DNA of 12,569 bases, from assembly GCA_964643725.1 (NCBI GenBank), contig CAZXTL010000040.1, positions 1-12,569 of the forward strand, written 5' to 3'. Below the pieces are notes generated by a model. The model searched no databases. It saw nothing but the letters and a program-made list of their open reading frames with translations, and was not told the DNA's origin. The DNA comes from DYQY01 sp964643725 (GTDB taxonomy: Bacteria; Margulisbacteria; Riflemargulisbacteria; GWF2-35-9; DYQY01). Of this stretch, positions 1 through 8,100 are shown piece by piece (position 1 is the stretch's first letter; the number at the start of each line of letters is the position of its first letter). A program made the translations under genes and the position numbers.

Positions 1-1781
1 CTTCTTCTTTCCCAAGTGGTGGAATTAGAGCAACTTTTGAAGCAAGAGGATATACGGCATGGGATTGTACTTCTCCAGCTTTCTTAAGAGATGATGGACA
101 ATCATATACTCTATGTATTCCAACAGCTTTTTATTCTTATACTGGTGAAGCACTAGACAATAAGACTCCATTACTAAGATCAATGGAGGCCATTAATGAA
201 CAAGCCTTAAGAATTCTTAAAATATTTGGTAACCAAAGAGCAACTAGAGTTACGTCTACTGTTGGTCCTGAACAAGAATATTTTTTAATTGATAAGTCAT
301 TTTTTGAACAAAGACTAGACCTTATAACTTCAGGAAGAACACTATTTGGTGCACCAGCTCCAAAAGGACAAGAGCTAGAAGATCATTATTTCGGTGCAAT
401 TAAAGAAAGAGTTGCTGCTTACATGCACGAAGTTGACGAAGTGTTGTGGAAGTTAGGCGTAAACGCTAAAACAAAGCACAATGAAGTAGCTCCATGTCAG
501 TTTGAAATAGCTGTTGTTTATGGAACAACTAACGTTGCAACAGACCATAACCATTTAGTTATGGAAGCATTAACTAACATTGCATTAAGACATGATTTAG
601 TATGTTTATTACATGAAAAGCCATATGCTGGAATAAATGGTTCTGGTAAGCACAATAATTGGTCATTAGCATCTAATGACGGACAGAATATGCTTGAGCC
701 TGGAGATAATCCACACGATAATTTACAGTTCTTAGTCTTCTTAATTGCGACGATTTCTGCAGTTAATGAGTACTCTGATTTATTAAGAGCATCTGCTGCA
801 AATCCTGGAAATGACCATCGCTTAGGTGCAAACGAGGCGCCTCCTGCGATTATTTCTGTGTACTTAGGAAGACAGTTATCAGAGATTTTTGAAGGAATAG
901 AAAAGGGCGTATTTAGTGCATCTAAGGATAAAGGTAAGTTATTAATGAACGTAAAGACGTTGCCTACTATACCTGTAGATAATACTGATAGAAACAGAAC
1001 ATCTCCATTTGCTTTTACTGGAAATAAGTTTGAATTTAGAATGGTTGGTTCAACTGCTTCTGTGGCATGTCCAAACTATGTTTTAAATACAACAGTCGCA
1101 AAAATTTTAGACGATATAGCAACTGAGGTTGAAGCGGCACAGGATAAAGATAAAGTTATTCAAGAAATTCTAGTTAGACTCATTAAAAAGCATAAGAAGA
1201 TTATTTTTAATGGTGACGGATATGGTGAAGCATGGGTAGTTGAAGCAGAAAAAAGAGGATTACCAAATGTGAAAAATACCGTAGATGCTTTAAAAGCCTT
1301 TGTTAAACCAGAAACTATTAAGGTTTTTGAAAAATATAACGTGTTATCAAAAAGAGAACTTGAAGCTAGATATGAAGTTTACCTAGAAAGATATGCAAAA
1401 ACTATCAATATCGAAGGGTTAACTTCAGTACATATGGTAAAAAGGTCTGTTATTCCAGCTGTAAGTCAATTTTTGGCTGATCAGATAGCAACTTTAGGAA
1501 GCATCGAATCAGTAGGACTTAAGAATCCTGCAGTAGAAGAGCAAGTGAAGACTTTGAATTCTTTACTTGGAGAAATGTTCAAGAAAACAGAAGTTTTAGA
1601 AAAAGCTATTGAAAAAGCGCTCTCCGCTCATGGTGATGCAGAAAAGCAAGCAGGAATATATAGAGACAAAGTATTTGTTGCACAGGCAGATCTTAGAATA
1701 ACAGTTGATACTTTAGAAAAGATGGTAGGCGCTGATTATTGGCCAATGCCAACTTATTCAGAAATGTTGTTTTTGCTTTAA
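1..1781 (+). CDS. glnN: Class III (GlnN-type) glutamine synthetase, 5'-truncated by window edge
   Basis: This enzyme makes glutamine from glutamate, ammonia and ATP in the cytoplasm. The reading frame is open from base 3, so 592 residues are visible. The ATG at 183 is internal, because the residues encoded before it already match the family (SSFPSGGIRATFEARGY and following). Class III enzymes are roughly 700 residues long, so about 110-130 N-terminal residues lie outside the window. Diagnostic segments are VGPEQEYFLID near 261-290, HEKPYAGINGSGKHNNWS at 612-665 (the ATP/glutamate site region) and NRTSPFAFTGNKFEFR near 993-1043. The long C-terminal helical extension typical of class III, rather than class I, is present. 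The stop codon is at 1779-1781, followed by a hairpin terminator. The family is certain; the symbol glnN follows common use for class III. No regulatory features are visible because the promoter is outside the window. Confidence 0.96.
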   Translation, partial: SSFPSGGIRATFEARGYTAWDCTSPAFLRDDGQSYTLCIPTAFYSYTGEALDNKTPLLRSMEAINEQALRILKIFGNQRATRVTSTVGPEQEYFLIDKSFFEQRLDLITSGRTLFGAPAPKGQELEDHYFGAIKERVAAYMHEVDEVLWKLGVNAKTKHNEVAPCQFEIAVVYGTTNVATDHNHLVMEALTNIALRHDLVCLLHEKPYAGINGSGKHNNWSLASNDGQNMLEPGDNPHDNLQFLVFLIATISAVNEYSDLLRASAANPGNDHRLGANEAPPAIISVYLGRQLSEIFEGIEKGVFSASKDKGKLLMNVKTLPTIPVDNTDRNRTSPFAFTGNKFEFRMVGSTASVACPNYVLNTTVAKILDDIATEVEAAQDKDKVIQEILVRLIKKHKKIIFNGDGYGEAWVVEAEKRGLPNVKNTVDALKAFVKPETIKVFEKYNVLSKRELEARYEVYLERYAKTINIEGLTSVHMVKRSVIPAVSQFLADQIATLGSIESVGLKNPAVEEQVKTLNSLLGEMFKKTEVLEKAIEKALSAHGDAEKQAGIYRDKVFVAQADLRITVDTLEKMVGADYWPMPTYSEMLFLL

Positions 1782-1805
1782 TTATTGATTTTAGTATTTA
1801 TATAC

Positions 1806-1834
1806 AAAAAGGGCATCGAAAGATGCCCTTTTTT
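1806..1834. terminator. Bidirectional Rho-independent terminator between glnN and the convergent gene
   Basis: A perfect GC-rich stem, GGGCATC (1811-1817) with GATGCCC (1822-1828), is closed by a GAAA tetraloop. It is extended by A-T pairs between the A run at 1806-1810 and the T run at 1829-1833. The T run serves + strand transcripts. The A run becomes the U tract for - strand transcripts, so the hairpin can end both convergent genes. The - strand gene's stop codon (1833-1835) sits on the edge of the stem. Confidence 0.93.
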
Positions 1835-2429
1835 ATTGATGTCTCTTAAGAAACGCAGTAGTAGCTTTGATGAATTTTTCTAAATCAGTAATAGAAGTAA
1901 TGTATCCTAAAAAGCATTGATTAATGTAGAAAAGTTCCAAGTCTTTTTTGTTTAATTTAGTTCTTTTCTCCAATGGATATTCCTTCTCGAGTGTTTTCGA
2001 TAGAGACACAGCTTTTTGATGTAGTGTCAGAATTTGTTTCGCCTCTGCTAAACCTTGGGTATCAACTAGTGTTTTAAATTTTTCATAAATAGGCCAGTGT
2101 CCTTGCATAAGACCAAATATTATCCATTCACTAACTGCTTTTTCCTTTTTATGGTCATAGAATGAGTTTGTATATTTTGCCAATATTAGCTTTTCTTCTT
2201 TTTTAGAAGTTGAAGCTCCGAGTGCTTTCCATGCTATCTTTAGATCTAAAGGCATACCTTCTTCGTCGCAGAAAAATAGTTTTTGTTTAAAATCATGGAT
2301 TTTAATAGCATCAAGGATAACCTCTATGTCCTCTGAGCCTTCAATCGCAAGAATAAGTTTTGTGACAACATTAATTGCTTCTATAAAGTTAGTGTGGTGT
2401 GTATTAACGCTAATTATTTTATTGAACAT
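1833..2429 (-). CDS. Hypothetical protein, 198 aa, predominantly helical
   Basis: I do not recognise this protein. It is the only - strand gene in the window. It is soluble, with no signal peptide or membrane segment. It looks mostly alpha-helical, with many charged residues (Lys and Glu) and only two cysteines, in LFFCDEEG and INQCFL. No catalytic or metal-binding motif is evident. An in-frame stop lies three codons before the ATG, and that ATG is the only standard start near the 5' end. No clear Shine-Dalgarno sequence precedes it, so translation may be weak or unusual. It is convergent with glnN, sharing the terminator, and divergent from tig across 111 nt. The open frame is much longer than chance in this AT-rich sequence and does not shadow another gene, so I take it as real. 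Its function is unknown. Confidence 0.75.
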   Translation of the reverse strand: MFNKIISVNTHHTNFIEAINVVTKLILAIEGSEDIEVILDAIKIHDFKQKLFFCDEEGMPLDLKIAWKALGASTSKKEEKLILAKYTNSFYDHKKEKAVSEWIIFGLMQGHWPIYEKFKTLVDTQGLAEAKQILTLHQKAVSLSKTLEKEYPLEKRTKLNKKDLELFYINQCFLGYITSITDLEKFIKATTAFLKRHQ

Positions 2430-2465
2430 GTGAAGTTATCGTTGAAATATTGCAGATGTCTCACC

Positions 2466-2511
2466 AAATTCTTGCTTCAAGATTTCTCAATCCGCTAAAC
2501 CGTGATAGAAT
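2466..2511 (+). promoter_or_regulatory. Candidate tig promoter with overlapping inverted repeat
   Basis: In the 111-nt divergent spacer, TTCTCA (2484-2489, 4/6 match to -35) and TAGAAT (2506-2511, 5/6 match to -10) are separated by 16 nt. They would start transcription about 20 nt before the tig ATG. Just upstream, TCTTG (2470-2474) and CAAGA (2478-2482) form a short inverted repeat that A/T bases extend imperfectly on both sides, reaching the -35 element. It could be an operator, but it is short. It does not match the CIRCE heat-shock element. Promoter calls in AT-rich DNA are weak evidence. Confidence 0.35.
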
Positions 2512-2522
2512 TGTTTATAAAT

Positions 2523-2528
2523 AGGAGG
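2523..2528 (+). promoter_or_regulatory. Strong Shine-Dalgarno sequence for tig
   Basis: AGGAGG lies 12 nt before the tig ATG at 2541, a slightly long spacing. A nearer ATG at 2531 is only 2 nt from it and opens an out-of-frame six-codon ORF that stops at 2551. The ATG at 2541 is therefore preferred, and it gives the family's expected N-terminus. Confidence 0.75.
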
Positions 2529-2540
2529 CGATGATTTTAA

Positions 2541-3845
2541 ATGAAAGTTAATGAGCTTAAAAAAGAAGGTAGTTTAGTTACGCTTGAGTTAGAAGAAAAT
2601 TTTTCAGAATTAGCAAGTTTTATTGATATTAAATATAAAAAAGAAGTTAAGAACCTTAAGATACCAGGGTTTAGAAAAGGTAAAGCTCCTAAGGGAATTT
2701 TTATTAGTTATTATGGTAAAGAAAGATTAGATTTTGATGCTTTAATTGAGATGCTTAATTTTAGATATCCATCTATTATTCAAGAACATAAGCTGGAAGT
2801 TATTGATCAACCAAAGGATCTTGATATTATTCAATTAGAAGAGAATCTTCCAATTAAGATTAAGTTATCTGTGGAAGTAAAACCAGAAGCTAAGATAGCT
2901 AAATACAAAGGCCTTAAGCTAGAAAAAGAAATGGGCAAGGTAACTGATGCTGATGTCCAAAAAGAACTTGAGTTACTTGCTGAGAAGCATATTGAATATG
3001 ATTTAGATGAGCAGGCCAAGATTAAAGAAGGCGATTTAGTTACCGCTAATGTTTCGGCCATAATTGGTTCAGAAATATATGCACCTTGGACAAGAGAAAG
3101 TGATGTATTTAAGGCAGGAAAGAGCGTTGTTGGAATTAAGTTTGATGAAGCAATTTATGGCTTATGTGCAAACGACGAAAAGGTTTTTTCAATTACTTTT
3201 CCGAAAGATTCACCTAACAAAGAGATAGCGAATAAAGCAGTAGAATTTACTGTAAAGATAAACAAGGTCAAATCTGCAAAAGTGCCAAAAATTACAGATG
3301 AGTTTATTGCGGATAAAACAGAGAGCATGTCTTTGGCGGATTACAAGAAAGAGACAGAAGATAAATTAAGAGCCAATATGGAACTTTCTTCAGAAGATAA
3401 GTTAAAAGAAGATGTTTCTAAATGGGTAATAGAAAATGTAAAAGTTGATGTCCCACAAGTTATGCTTGAAAGAGAGATCGATTATTTACTTAAGAGAATG
3501 GAAAACGGGCTTCGTATGTATAATATGGGACTAGAAAGTTATCTTAATATTGTGCAGAAGTCTTTAGAAGATTTGCGTAAGGAATATGAGAAAGAAGCAC
3601 GAGATACAGTAATGTTAAGGCTTGGATTAGAGGCTATAGCAAAGGCAGAAGGTATTGAAGCTACAGAGAAAGATATTACAGAAGAGATAGAGGAATCACT
3701 GAAGGATCAGAAAGATGAATCTCTAAAGAATGATTATCGTAAACAATTAGAATCAGTTAAAGAAAACATTTCAGATTCAGTTGTTAATAGAAAAGTTCTT
3801 GATTTCATTCTTGAGAATGCCAAGATAAAGAAGAAAAACAAATAA
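2541..3845 (+). CDS. tig: Trigger factor (ribosome-associated chaperone, peptidyl-prolyl isomerase)
   Basis: Trigger factor binds the ribosome exit tunnel near protein L23, shields nascent chains and carries an FKBP-type prolyl isomerase domain. At 434 residues it is normal for the family. The N-terminal ribosome-binding domain (about 1-115) has the signature GFRKGKAP at residues 43-50, the same positions as in E. coli. The FKBP-like domain covers about 158-245, starting around IKEGD (161-165) and including the FSITFPKD segment. The C-terminal substrate-cradling helical domain fills about 246-434 and ends in a lysine-rich tail. It is the first gene of the tig-clpP-clpX-lon cluster, a well-known bacterial order, and is separated from clpP by 21 nt. 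The start is supported by an AGGAGG site. Confidence 0.97.
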   Translation: MKVNELKKEGSLVTLELEENFSELASFIDIKYKKEVKNLKIPGFRKGKAPKGIFISYYGKERLDFDALIEMLNFRYPSIIQEHKLEVIDQPKDLDIIQLEENLPIKIKLSVEVKPEAKIAKYKGLKLEKEMGKVTDADVQKELELLAEKHIEYDLDEQAKIKEGDLVTANVSAIIGSEIYAPWTRESDVFKAGKSVVGIKFDEAIYGLCANDEKVFSITFPKDSPNKEIANKAVEFTVKINKVKSAKVPKITDEFIADKTESMSLADYKKETEDKLRANMELSSEDKLKEDVSKWVIENVKVDVPQVMLEREIDYLLKRMENGLRMYNMGLESYLNIVQKSLEDLRKEYEKEARDTVMLRLGLEAIAKAEGIEATEKDITEEIEESLKDQKDESLKNDYRKQLESVKENISDSVVNRKVLDFILENAKIKKKNK

Positions 3846-3866
3846 TTATAAAGAGGAGATGACAGT

Positions 3867-4451
3867 ATGAATTTAGTGCCTATGGTCATTGAGCAAACTG
3901 GTAGAGGGGAACGATCATTTGATATTTATTCTCGTTTATTAAAAGAGAGAATAATTTTTATTGGAGGAGAAATTAACGATGATACAGCGGATTTAATCGT
4001 TGCACAGTTGCTTTTTTTAGAAGCAGAGAATCCAGAAAAAGATGCCTTTATTTATATAAATAGTCCTGGTGGAGTAGTTACTGCAGGATTAGCTATCTTT
4101 GATACTATGAGATACTTAAAGACTCCGGTTTCAACGATTTGTATTGGTCAAGCAGCTAGTATGGGCGCTATTTTGTTAACTGCTGGAGCAAAAGGTAAAA
4201 GATACGCTCTTCCAAGTTCAAGGATTATGATCCATCAACCATTAGGTGGTGCACAAGGTCAAGCAACTGATATCGAGATTCAAACAAAAGAAATTTTAAG
4301 ATTAAAATTGTATCTTAATGAGATTTTAGTTGAGCAAACTGGTCAATCTATGGAAGTGATTAAAAGAGATACAGATAGAGATTTCTTTTTGTCCGCACAA
4401 GAAGCTGTTACATATGGTCTTATTGACGAGGTCTTAACCTCTAAGGTTTAA
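3867..4451 (+). CDS. clpP: ATP-dependent Clp protease proteolytic subunit
   Basis: ClpP is a self-compartmentalised serine protease of two stacked heptameric rings. It degrades substrates fed by ClpX or ClpA-type unfoldases. The 194-residue length is typical. The catalytic triad is visible as Ser98 (GQAASMGA), His123 (MIHQP) and Asp172 (TDRDFF). The oxyanion and substrate-strand region NSPGG lies at 65-69. The N-terminus (MNLVPMVIEQTGRGERSFDIYSRLLKERI) has the usual short pro-region and axial-loop sequence. A strong GAGGAG site at 3853-3858 lies 8 nt before the ATG. The partner unfoldase clpX follows after 2 nt, so the two subunits are very probably made from one message. Confidence 0.98.
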   Translation: MNLVPMVIEQTGRGERSFDIYSRLLKERIIFIGGEINDDTADLIVAQLLFLEAENPEKDAFIYINSPGGVVTAGLAIFDTMRYLKTPVSTICIGQAASMGAILLTAGAKGKRYALPSSRIMIHQPLGGAQGQATDIEIQTKEILRLKLYLNEILVEQTGQSMEVIKRDTDRDFFLSAQEAVTYGLIDEVLTSKV

Positions 4452-4452
4452 G
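4433..4452 (+). promoter_or_regulatory. Small hairpin enclosing the clpX ribosome binding site and clpP stop
   Basis: CTTAACCT (4433-4440) can pair with AGGTT-T-AAG (4444-4452, one bulged T) across a 3-nt loop. The paired 3' arm contains most of the AAGG Shine-Dalgarno of clpX (4443-4446), 7 nt before its ATG, and the clpP stop codon (4449-4451). A ribosome finishing clpP would open it. Translational coupling is an inference; the stem is only eight pairs and partly A-U. Confidence 0.35.
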
Positions 4453-4453
4453 T

Positions 4454-5692
4454 ATGACCTCTAAAGATAAAAAAATATGTGTTTTTTGTGGAGTAACTGA
4501 TCAAGACGCTGATTATTTTTTCAAAAGTGATCTTGAAGGTTATACCGATAATTATATTTGTGATAAGTGTTTAGAAACAGGTTACGAAATAATTAATCAG
4601 GCAGCAGTCGGAAAAGACTTTGAATTAAAAGTGCTTAAACCTCAAGAAATAAAGAAGTATTTAGATCAGTACATTATTGGGCAAGATAAAGGCAAGAAGA
4701 TTATTTCTGTTGCAGTTTATAATCACTACAAAAGACTATTGCATGTTTCTAAAGCTTTAACAAATGATGTAGAAATCCAAAAGTCTAATATTCTAGTTGT
4801 TGGACCTACTGGTTCAGGCAAGACGCTTTTTGCGCAGGTTTTGGCTAGATTATTGGATGTTCCATTCACAATTGCAGACGCTACAACGTTAACTGAATCA
4901 GGATATGTAGGGGAAGACGTTGAGTCAGTAATTTTCCGTTTACTGCAAATAGCAGATGATGATATTGAGAAAGCACAACGAGGCATTATTTATATTGATG
5001 AAATCGATAAGATATCTCGGCTAAGTGAGAATCGTTCTATTACAAGAGATGTTTCCGGTGAGGGAGTTCAGCAGTCACTTTTGAAATTATTAGAAGGCAC
5101 AATTGTTAATGTGCCAATGCACCCAGGAAGAAAGCACCCTCATGATGATTTCGTGCAAGTTGATACCAAGAATATCCTTTTTATTTGTGGTGGAGCCTTT
5201 GATGGCTTACAAGAGATTATGGAGAAGCGCATGAATAAAGGAGTTATTGGGTTTTTGAGCGGTGATAATTCTGATGAAAAAGAAGAAATGAACGTTGAAA
5301 CAGAAGACCTTATTAAATACGGGATTATTCCAGAATTAGTAGGCAGATTACCTATTGTTTGTTCATTGGAAGCGCTGACAGAAGATCAAATGGTACAGAT
5401 TTTAACTGAGCCAAAGAATGCTTTGGTCAAACAGTACAAGAAGTTAATGGAATATGATAATGTAGAGGTAGATTTTACTGTTGAAGCTTTGAGGTTGATA
5501 GCAAGATTGGCAGTTGATAAGAAAATGGGGGCAAGGGCTTTAAGGGCGATAACTGAGCAATTGATGTTGGACTATATGTATGACATCCCAGACACAGAAA
5601 AGAGCAATAAAAAAGTGAAGATTAAAATCACCGAGAAAGATATCCTAGGCAAGTTCCCCAGAGCAGAGAAGCTAGGGAAAAATGTGGCATAA
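4454..5692 (+). CDS. clpX: ATP-dependent Clp protease ATP-binding unfoldase subunit ClpX
   Basis: ClpX is a hexameric AAA+ unfoldase that recognises tagged substrates and threads them into ClpP. All hallmark parts are visible in 412 residues. These are an N-terminal C4 zinc-binding domain (Cys9, Cys12, Cys36, Cys39), Walker A GPTGSGKT (117-124), the pore loop GYVG (151-154) and Walker B IIYIDEIDK (179-187). The RKH loop is at 227-229, the ClpP-docking loop IGF at 266-268, the arginine-finger segment ELVGRLP (Arg299) and the sensor-2 motif GARALR (360-365). The IGF loop shows that it works with the ClpP encoded just upstream. It starts 2 nt after clpP, and its last 11 nt overlap the start of lon. 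Confidence 0.98.
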   Translation: MTSKDKKICVFCGVTDQDADYFFKSDLEGYTDNYICDKCLETGYEIINQAAVGKDFELKVLKPQEIKKYLDQYIIGQDKGKKIISVAVYNHYKRLLHVSKALTNDVEIQKSNILVVGPTGSGKTLFAQVLARLLDVPFTIADATTLTESGYVGEDVESVIFRLLQIADDDIEKAQRGIIYIDEIDKISRLSENRSITRDVSGEGVQQSLLKLLEGTIVNVPMHPGRKHPHDDFVQVDTKNILFICGGAFDGLQEIMEKRMNKGVIGFLSGDNSDEKEEMNVETEDLIKYGIIPELVGRLPIVCSLEALTEDQMVQILTEPKNALVKQYKKLMEYDNVEVDFTVEALRLIARLAVDKKMGARALRAITEQLMLDYMYDIPDTEKSNKKVKIKITEKDILGKFPRAEKLGKNVA

Positions 5693-8063
5693 AAAATACC
5701 CAGTAATACCGCTAAAAAATATAGTTATATATCCTAATATTATAGTTCCTGTTTTTGTGGGCAGAGATCGTTCATTGCATGCGTTATTAAGCATTCTCAA
5801 AGATTCCGGGAGCAAGACAAATGAAATTATTTTTGTGCTTCAATCTAATATGAATGATAACCCTTCAGCTGATGATCTTTATAATGTAGGAATCCTAGCA
5901 GAACTTACAAATATTAAAAGACTAGATAAAAGTACATATAAAGTTTTGGCAAATGGCATGCAACGAGTTTCTTGGAAGAATTTAGAAGATAATGGTAAAT
6001 TTTTTAGCACAAAACCAATTTTGCTTGTGACTAAGGACGACCTTACTTCAGAACAAAAGGAAGTTTATCAGAATAAATTGTCAGAGGCTTTAAGGAAATA
6101 TCTTGCTTTGCACAAGAATATTTCAGCAAAGATTATTCAGGAAATGATACTTGAGTCTACTCTTGAGCAGATGATTTATGTTATTGCTCATTTTTTAATG
6201 TTCCAGGTAGAAAAGAAACAAAATATTTTAGAAGAAGATGACCTTAAAGTTAGAGCAGAAATTTTGCTAGATTTGTTAGAGGCCGAAACAGAGATAACAG
6301 AACTTGAGGATAATTTGCATGTAGCTGTTAAGGAAAGAGTTGAAAAGAGTCAGAAAGAGTTTTATTTGAAAGAAAAGATAAAAGCAATTCAAGAGCAATT
6401 AGGTGGAGATGGTGAATATATCGATGAGATAAATGATTATAAAGTAAAGGTAGAGGCATCCGCTATGCCTGATGAAGTTAAGAAGAAAGCCCTAAGAGAG
6501 GTTGGAAAACTACGTAATTTGTCTAATATGTCAGCAGAATCAGGAGTTGTAAAAGGGTACCTAGAGTGGCTGTTAGAGGTTCCCTGGTCTGTTACTTTTA
6601 ACAAGGAAGAATTGGACATAAGCTCATGTAGAAGACTACTTAATATGAACCATTATGGTCTAGATAAAGTTAAAGAGAGAATTATTGAATTCTTAGGAGT
6701 AGTTAAGCTTACTGGCAATGTTCAAGGCTCGATCCTCTGTTTAGCAGGACCAAGCGGAGTAGGCAAGACAAGTATCGTCAAATCTATTGCCCAAGCTATG
6801 GGTAAAGAATTTGTGAAGATATCGTTGGGTGGGATGAATGATGAATCAGAGCTTAGAGGACATCGACGAACTTACGTAGGCGCTATGCCAGGAAGGATTG
6901 TTCAGGCCTTACACTCTGCTGGAACAAAGGATCCTGTTATTCTTTTAGATGAAATAGACAAGCTTTCTACTAGGCTGAACAGCAATCCTTCAGCTGTGCT
7001 TTTAGAGATTCTCGACCCTGAACAGAATAAGCAGTTTTACGATTATTATTTAGAAGTTCCTTATGATATTGGGAATGTGCTTTTTGTCGCCACTGCCAAT
7101 AATGTGCACGACATCCCCTCTCCGTTACTGGACAGAATGGAAGTCATCAAGCTAAGCGGTTACTCTTTGGATGAGAAGAAAAATATAGTTAAAGAGCATC
7201 TTTGGCCAAAGTTAGTTAAAGCACATGGCTTGGATGTTAATGATATAGAGATAACAGAAGGTGCTATCGAGGAGATTATTCTTAAGTATACAAGCGAGTC
7301 TGGATTAAGGCAGTTAGAACGAGAGCTTTCAACTATTATTAGGAAGATGGTTTTAGAGAAATTGGCAACTAACAAGAAGACTAAAATTACTTCAAAGATG
7401 GTTGTCGAATTTTTAGGTTTTTCAAAATATGCCCATAGTAATATCCCTGATAAACCAACGATAGGTACGGCGATTGGCTTAGCCTATACAGAACGAGGAG
7501 GAGCCGTAATGCCTATAGAGGTTTCTGTATTTAAAGGAACAGGTGAGCTTAAGCTTACAGGTAAGATGGGCGAAGTGATGCAAGAGTCAGCGCAGGCAGC
7601 CATAAGTTATGTTAGGTTTGTTTCAGAGCAGTTGGGGATAAAAAGAACGTTTTATAAAGAGTTTGATATTCATATCCATGTGCCTGAAAATGCTGTACCT
7701 AAGGATGGACCTTCGGCTGGGGTAACTATTGCTGTTGCACTTATTTCTGCACTAAAAGGTGAGAGTATAAATAATAATATAGCAATGACTGGAGAGATAT
7801 CTTTGCATGGCAAGATTCTGCCTGTTGGTGGACTAAGAGAAAAGTTAATGGCAGCAGAACAAAATTCTATAAAAACTGTATTTGTTCCTAAGCAGAATTT
7901 GGAAGAAATCCGTTCTATCAATGACCCCTTTATAAAGAAATTAGAGGTTATTGGAATTGAAAGAGCAGATGAGCTGATGGACAGGATATTTGTTCTTAAT
8001 AGCACAAAAAAGAAACACAACAAGAAACCAGTAAAAAGTTCAAAACTTAAATGGTTGAGTTAA
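5682..8063 (+). CDS. lon: ATP-dependent Lon protease (LonA type)
   Basis: Lon is a homohexameric cytoplasmic AAA+ serine protease that removes misfolded and regulatory proteins. The 793 residues have the LonA layout: an N-terminal LAN substrate-binding domain (about 5-205, starting YPVIPLKNIVIYP), a helical and coiled-coil linker (about 205-320), and the AAA+ module. Walker A is GPSGVGKT (356-363) and Walker B is PVILLDEID (418-426). The C-terminal protease domain has the catalytic dyad Ser678 (KDGPSAG) and Lys721 (GGLREK), nearly the same numbering as E. coli. The absence of membrane segments excludes LonB. The ATG at 5682 lies inside the clpX 3' end, giving an 11-nt overlap, and leaves the expected few residues before the LAN domain. 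The last 20 or so residues form a lysine-rich tail beyond the usual fold. Confidence 0.97.
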   Translation: MWHKKYPVIPLKNIVIYPNIIVPVFVGRDRSLHALLSILKDSGSKTNEIIFVLQSNMNDNPSADDLYNVGILAELTNIKRLDKSTYKVLANGMQRVSWKNLEDNGKFFSTKPILLVTKDDLTSEQKEVYQNKLSEALRKYLALHKNISAKIIQEMILESTLEQMIYVIAHFLMFQVEKKQNILEEDDLKVRAEILLDLLEAETEITELEDNLHVAVKERVEKSQKEFYLKEKIKAIQEQLGGDGEYIDEINDYKVKVEASAMPDEVKKKALREVGKLRNLSNMSAESGVVKGYLEWLLEVPWSVTFNKEELDISSCRRLLNMNHYGLDKVKERIIEFLGVVKLTGNVQGSILCLAGPSGVGKTSIVKSIAQAMGKEFVKISLGGMNDESELRGHRRTYVGAMPGRIVQALHSAGTKDPVILLDEIDKLSTRLNSNPSAVLLEILDPEQNKQFYDYYLEVPYDIGNVLFVATANNVHDIPSPLLDRMEVIKLSGYSLDEKKNIVKEHLWPKLVKAHGLDVNDIEITEGAIEEIILKYTSESGLRQLERELSTIIRKMVLEKLATNKKTKITSKMVVEFLGFSKYAHSNIPDKPTIGTAIGLAYTERGGAVMPIEVSVFKGTGELKLTGKMGEVMQESAQAAISYVRFVSEQLGIKRTFYKEFDIHIHVPENAVPKDGPSAGVTIAVALISALKGESINNNIAMTGEISLHGKILPVGGLREKLMAAEQNSIKTVFVPKQNLEEIRSINDPFIKKLEVIGIERADELMDRIFVLNSTKKKHNKKPVKSSKLKWLS

Positions 8064-8100
8064 TTTATTTCTTATTTAAAAACATGTTAGAATATAAATA

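Noticed and set aside
183..1781. A complete glutamine synthetase gene starting at ATG 183
   Set aside because: The frame is open from base 3, and the upstream residues match class III glutamine synthetase, so this ATG is internal.
2531..2551. Six-codon ORF overlapping the tig start, as a regulatory upstream ORF
   Set aside because: Its ATG is only 2 nt from the Shine-Dalgarno sequence, and such tiny ORFs are common by chance in AT-rich DNA.
7670..8023. 117-codon - strand open frame inside lon, and similar - strand frames inside tig, clpX, pyrK, pyrD and the repeat gene
   Set aside because: They lie wholly within well-supported genes, have serine- or leucine-rich shadow composition and match no protein family.
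8055..8100. Promoter for the GAF-like gene (TAGAAT at 8088-8093)
   Set aside because: No -35 element lies at suitable spacing, and the start would fall on the ATG itself. AT-rich DNA yields such hexamers readily.
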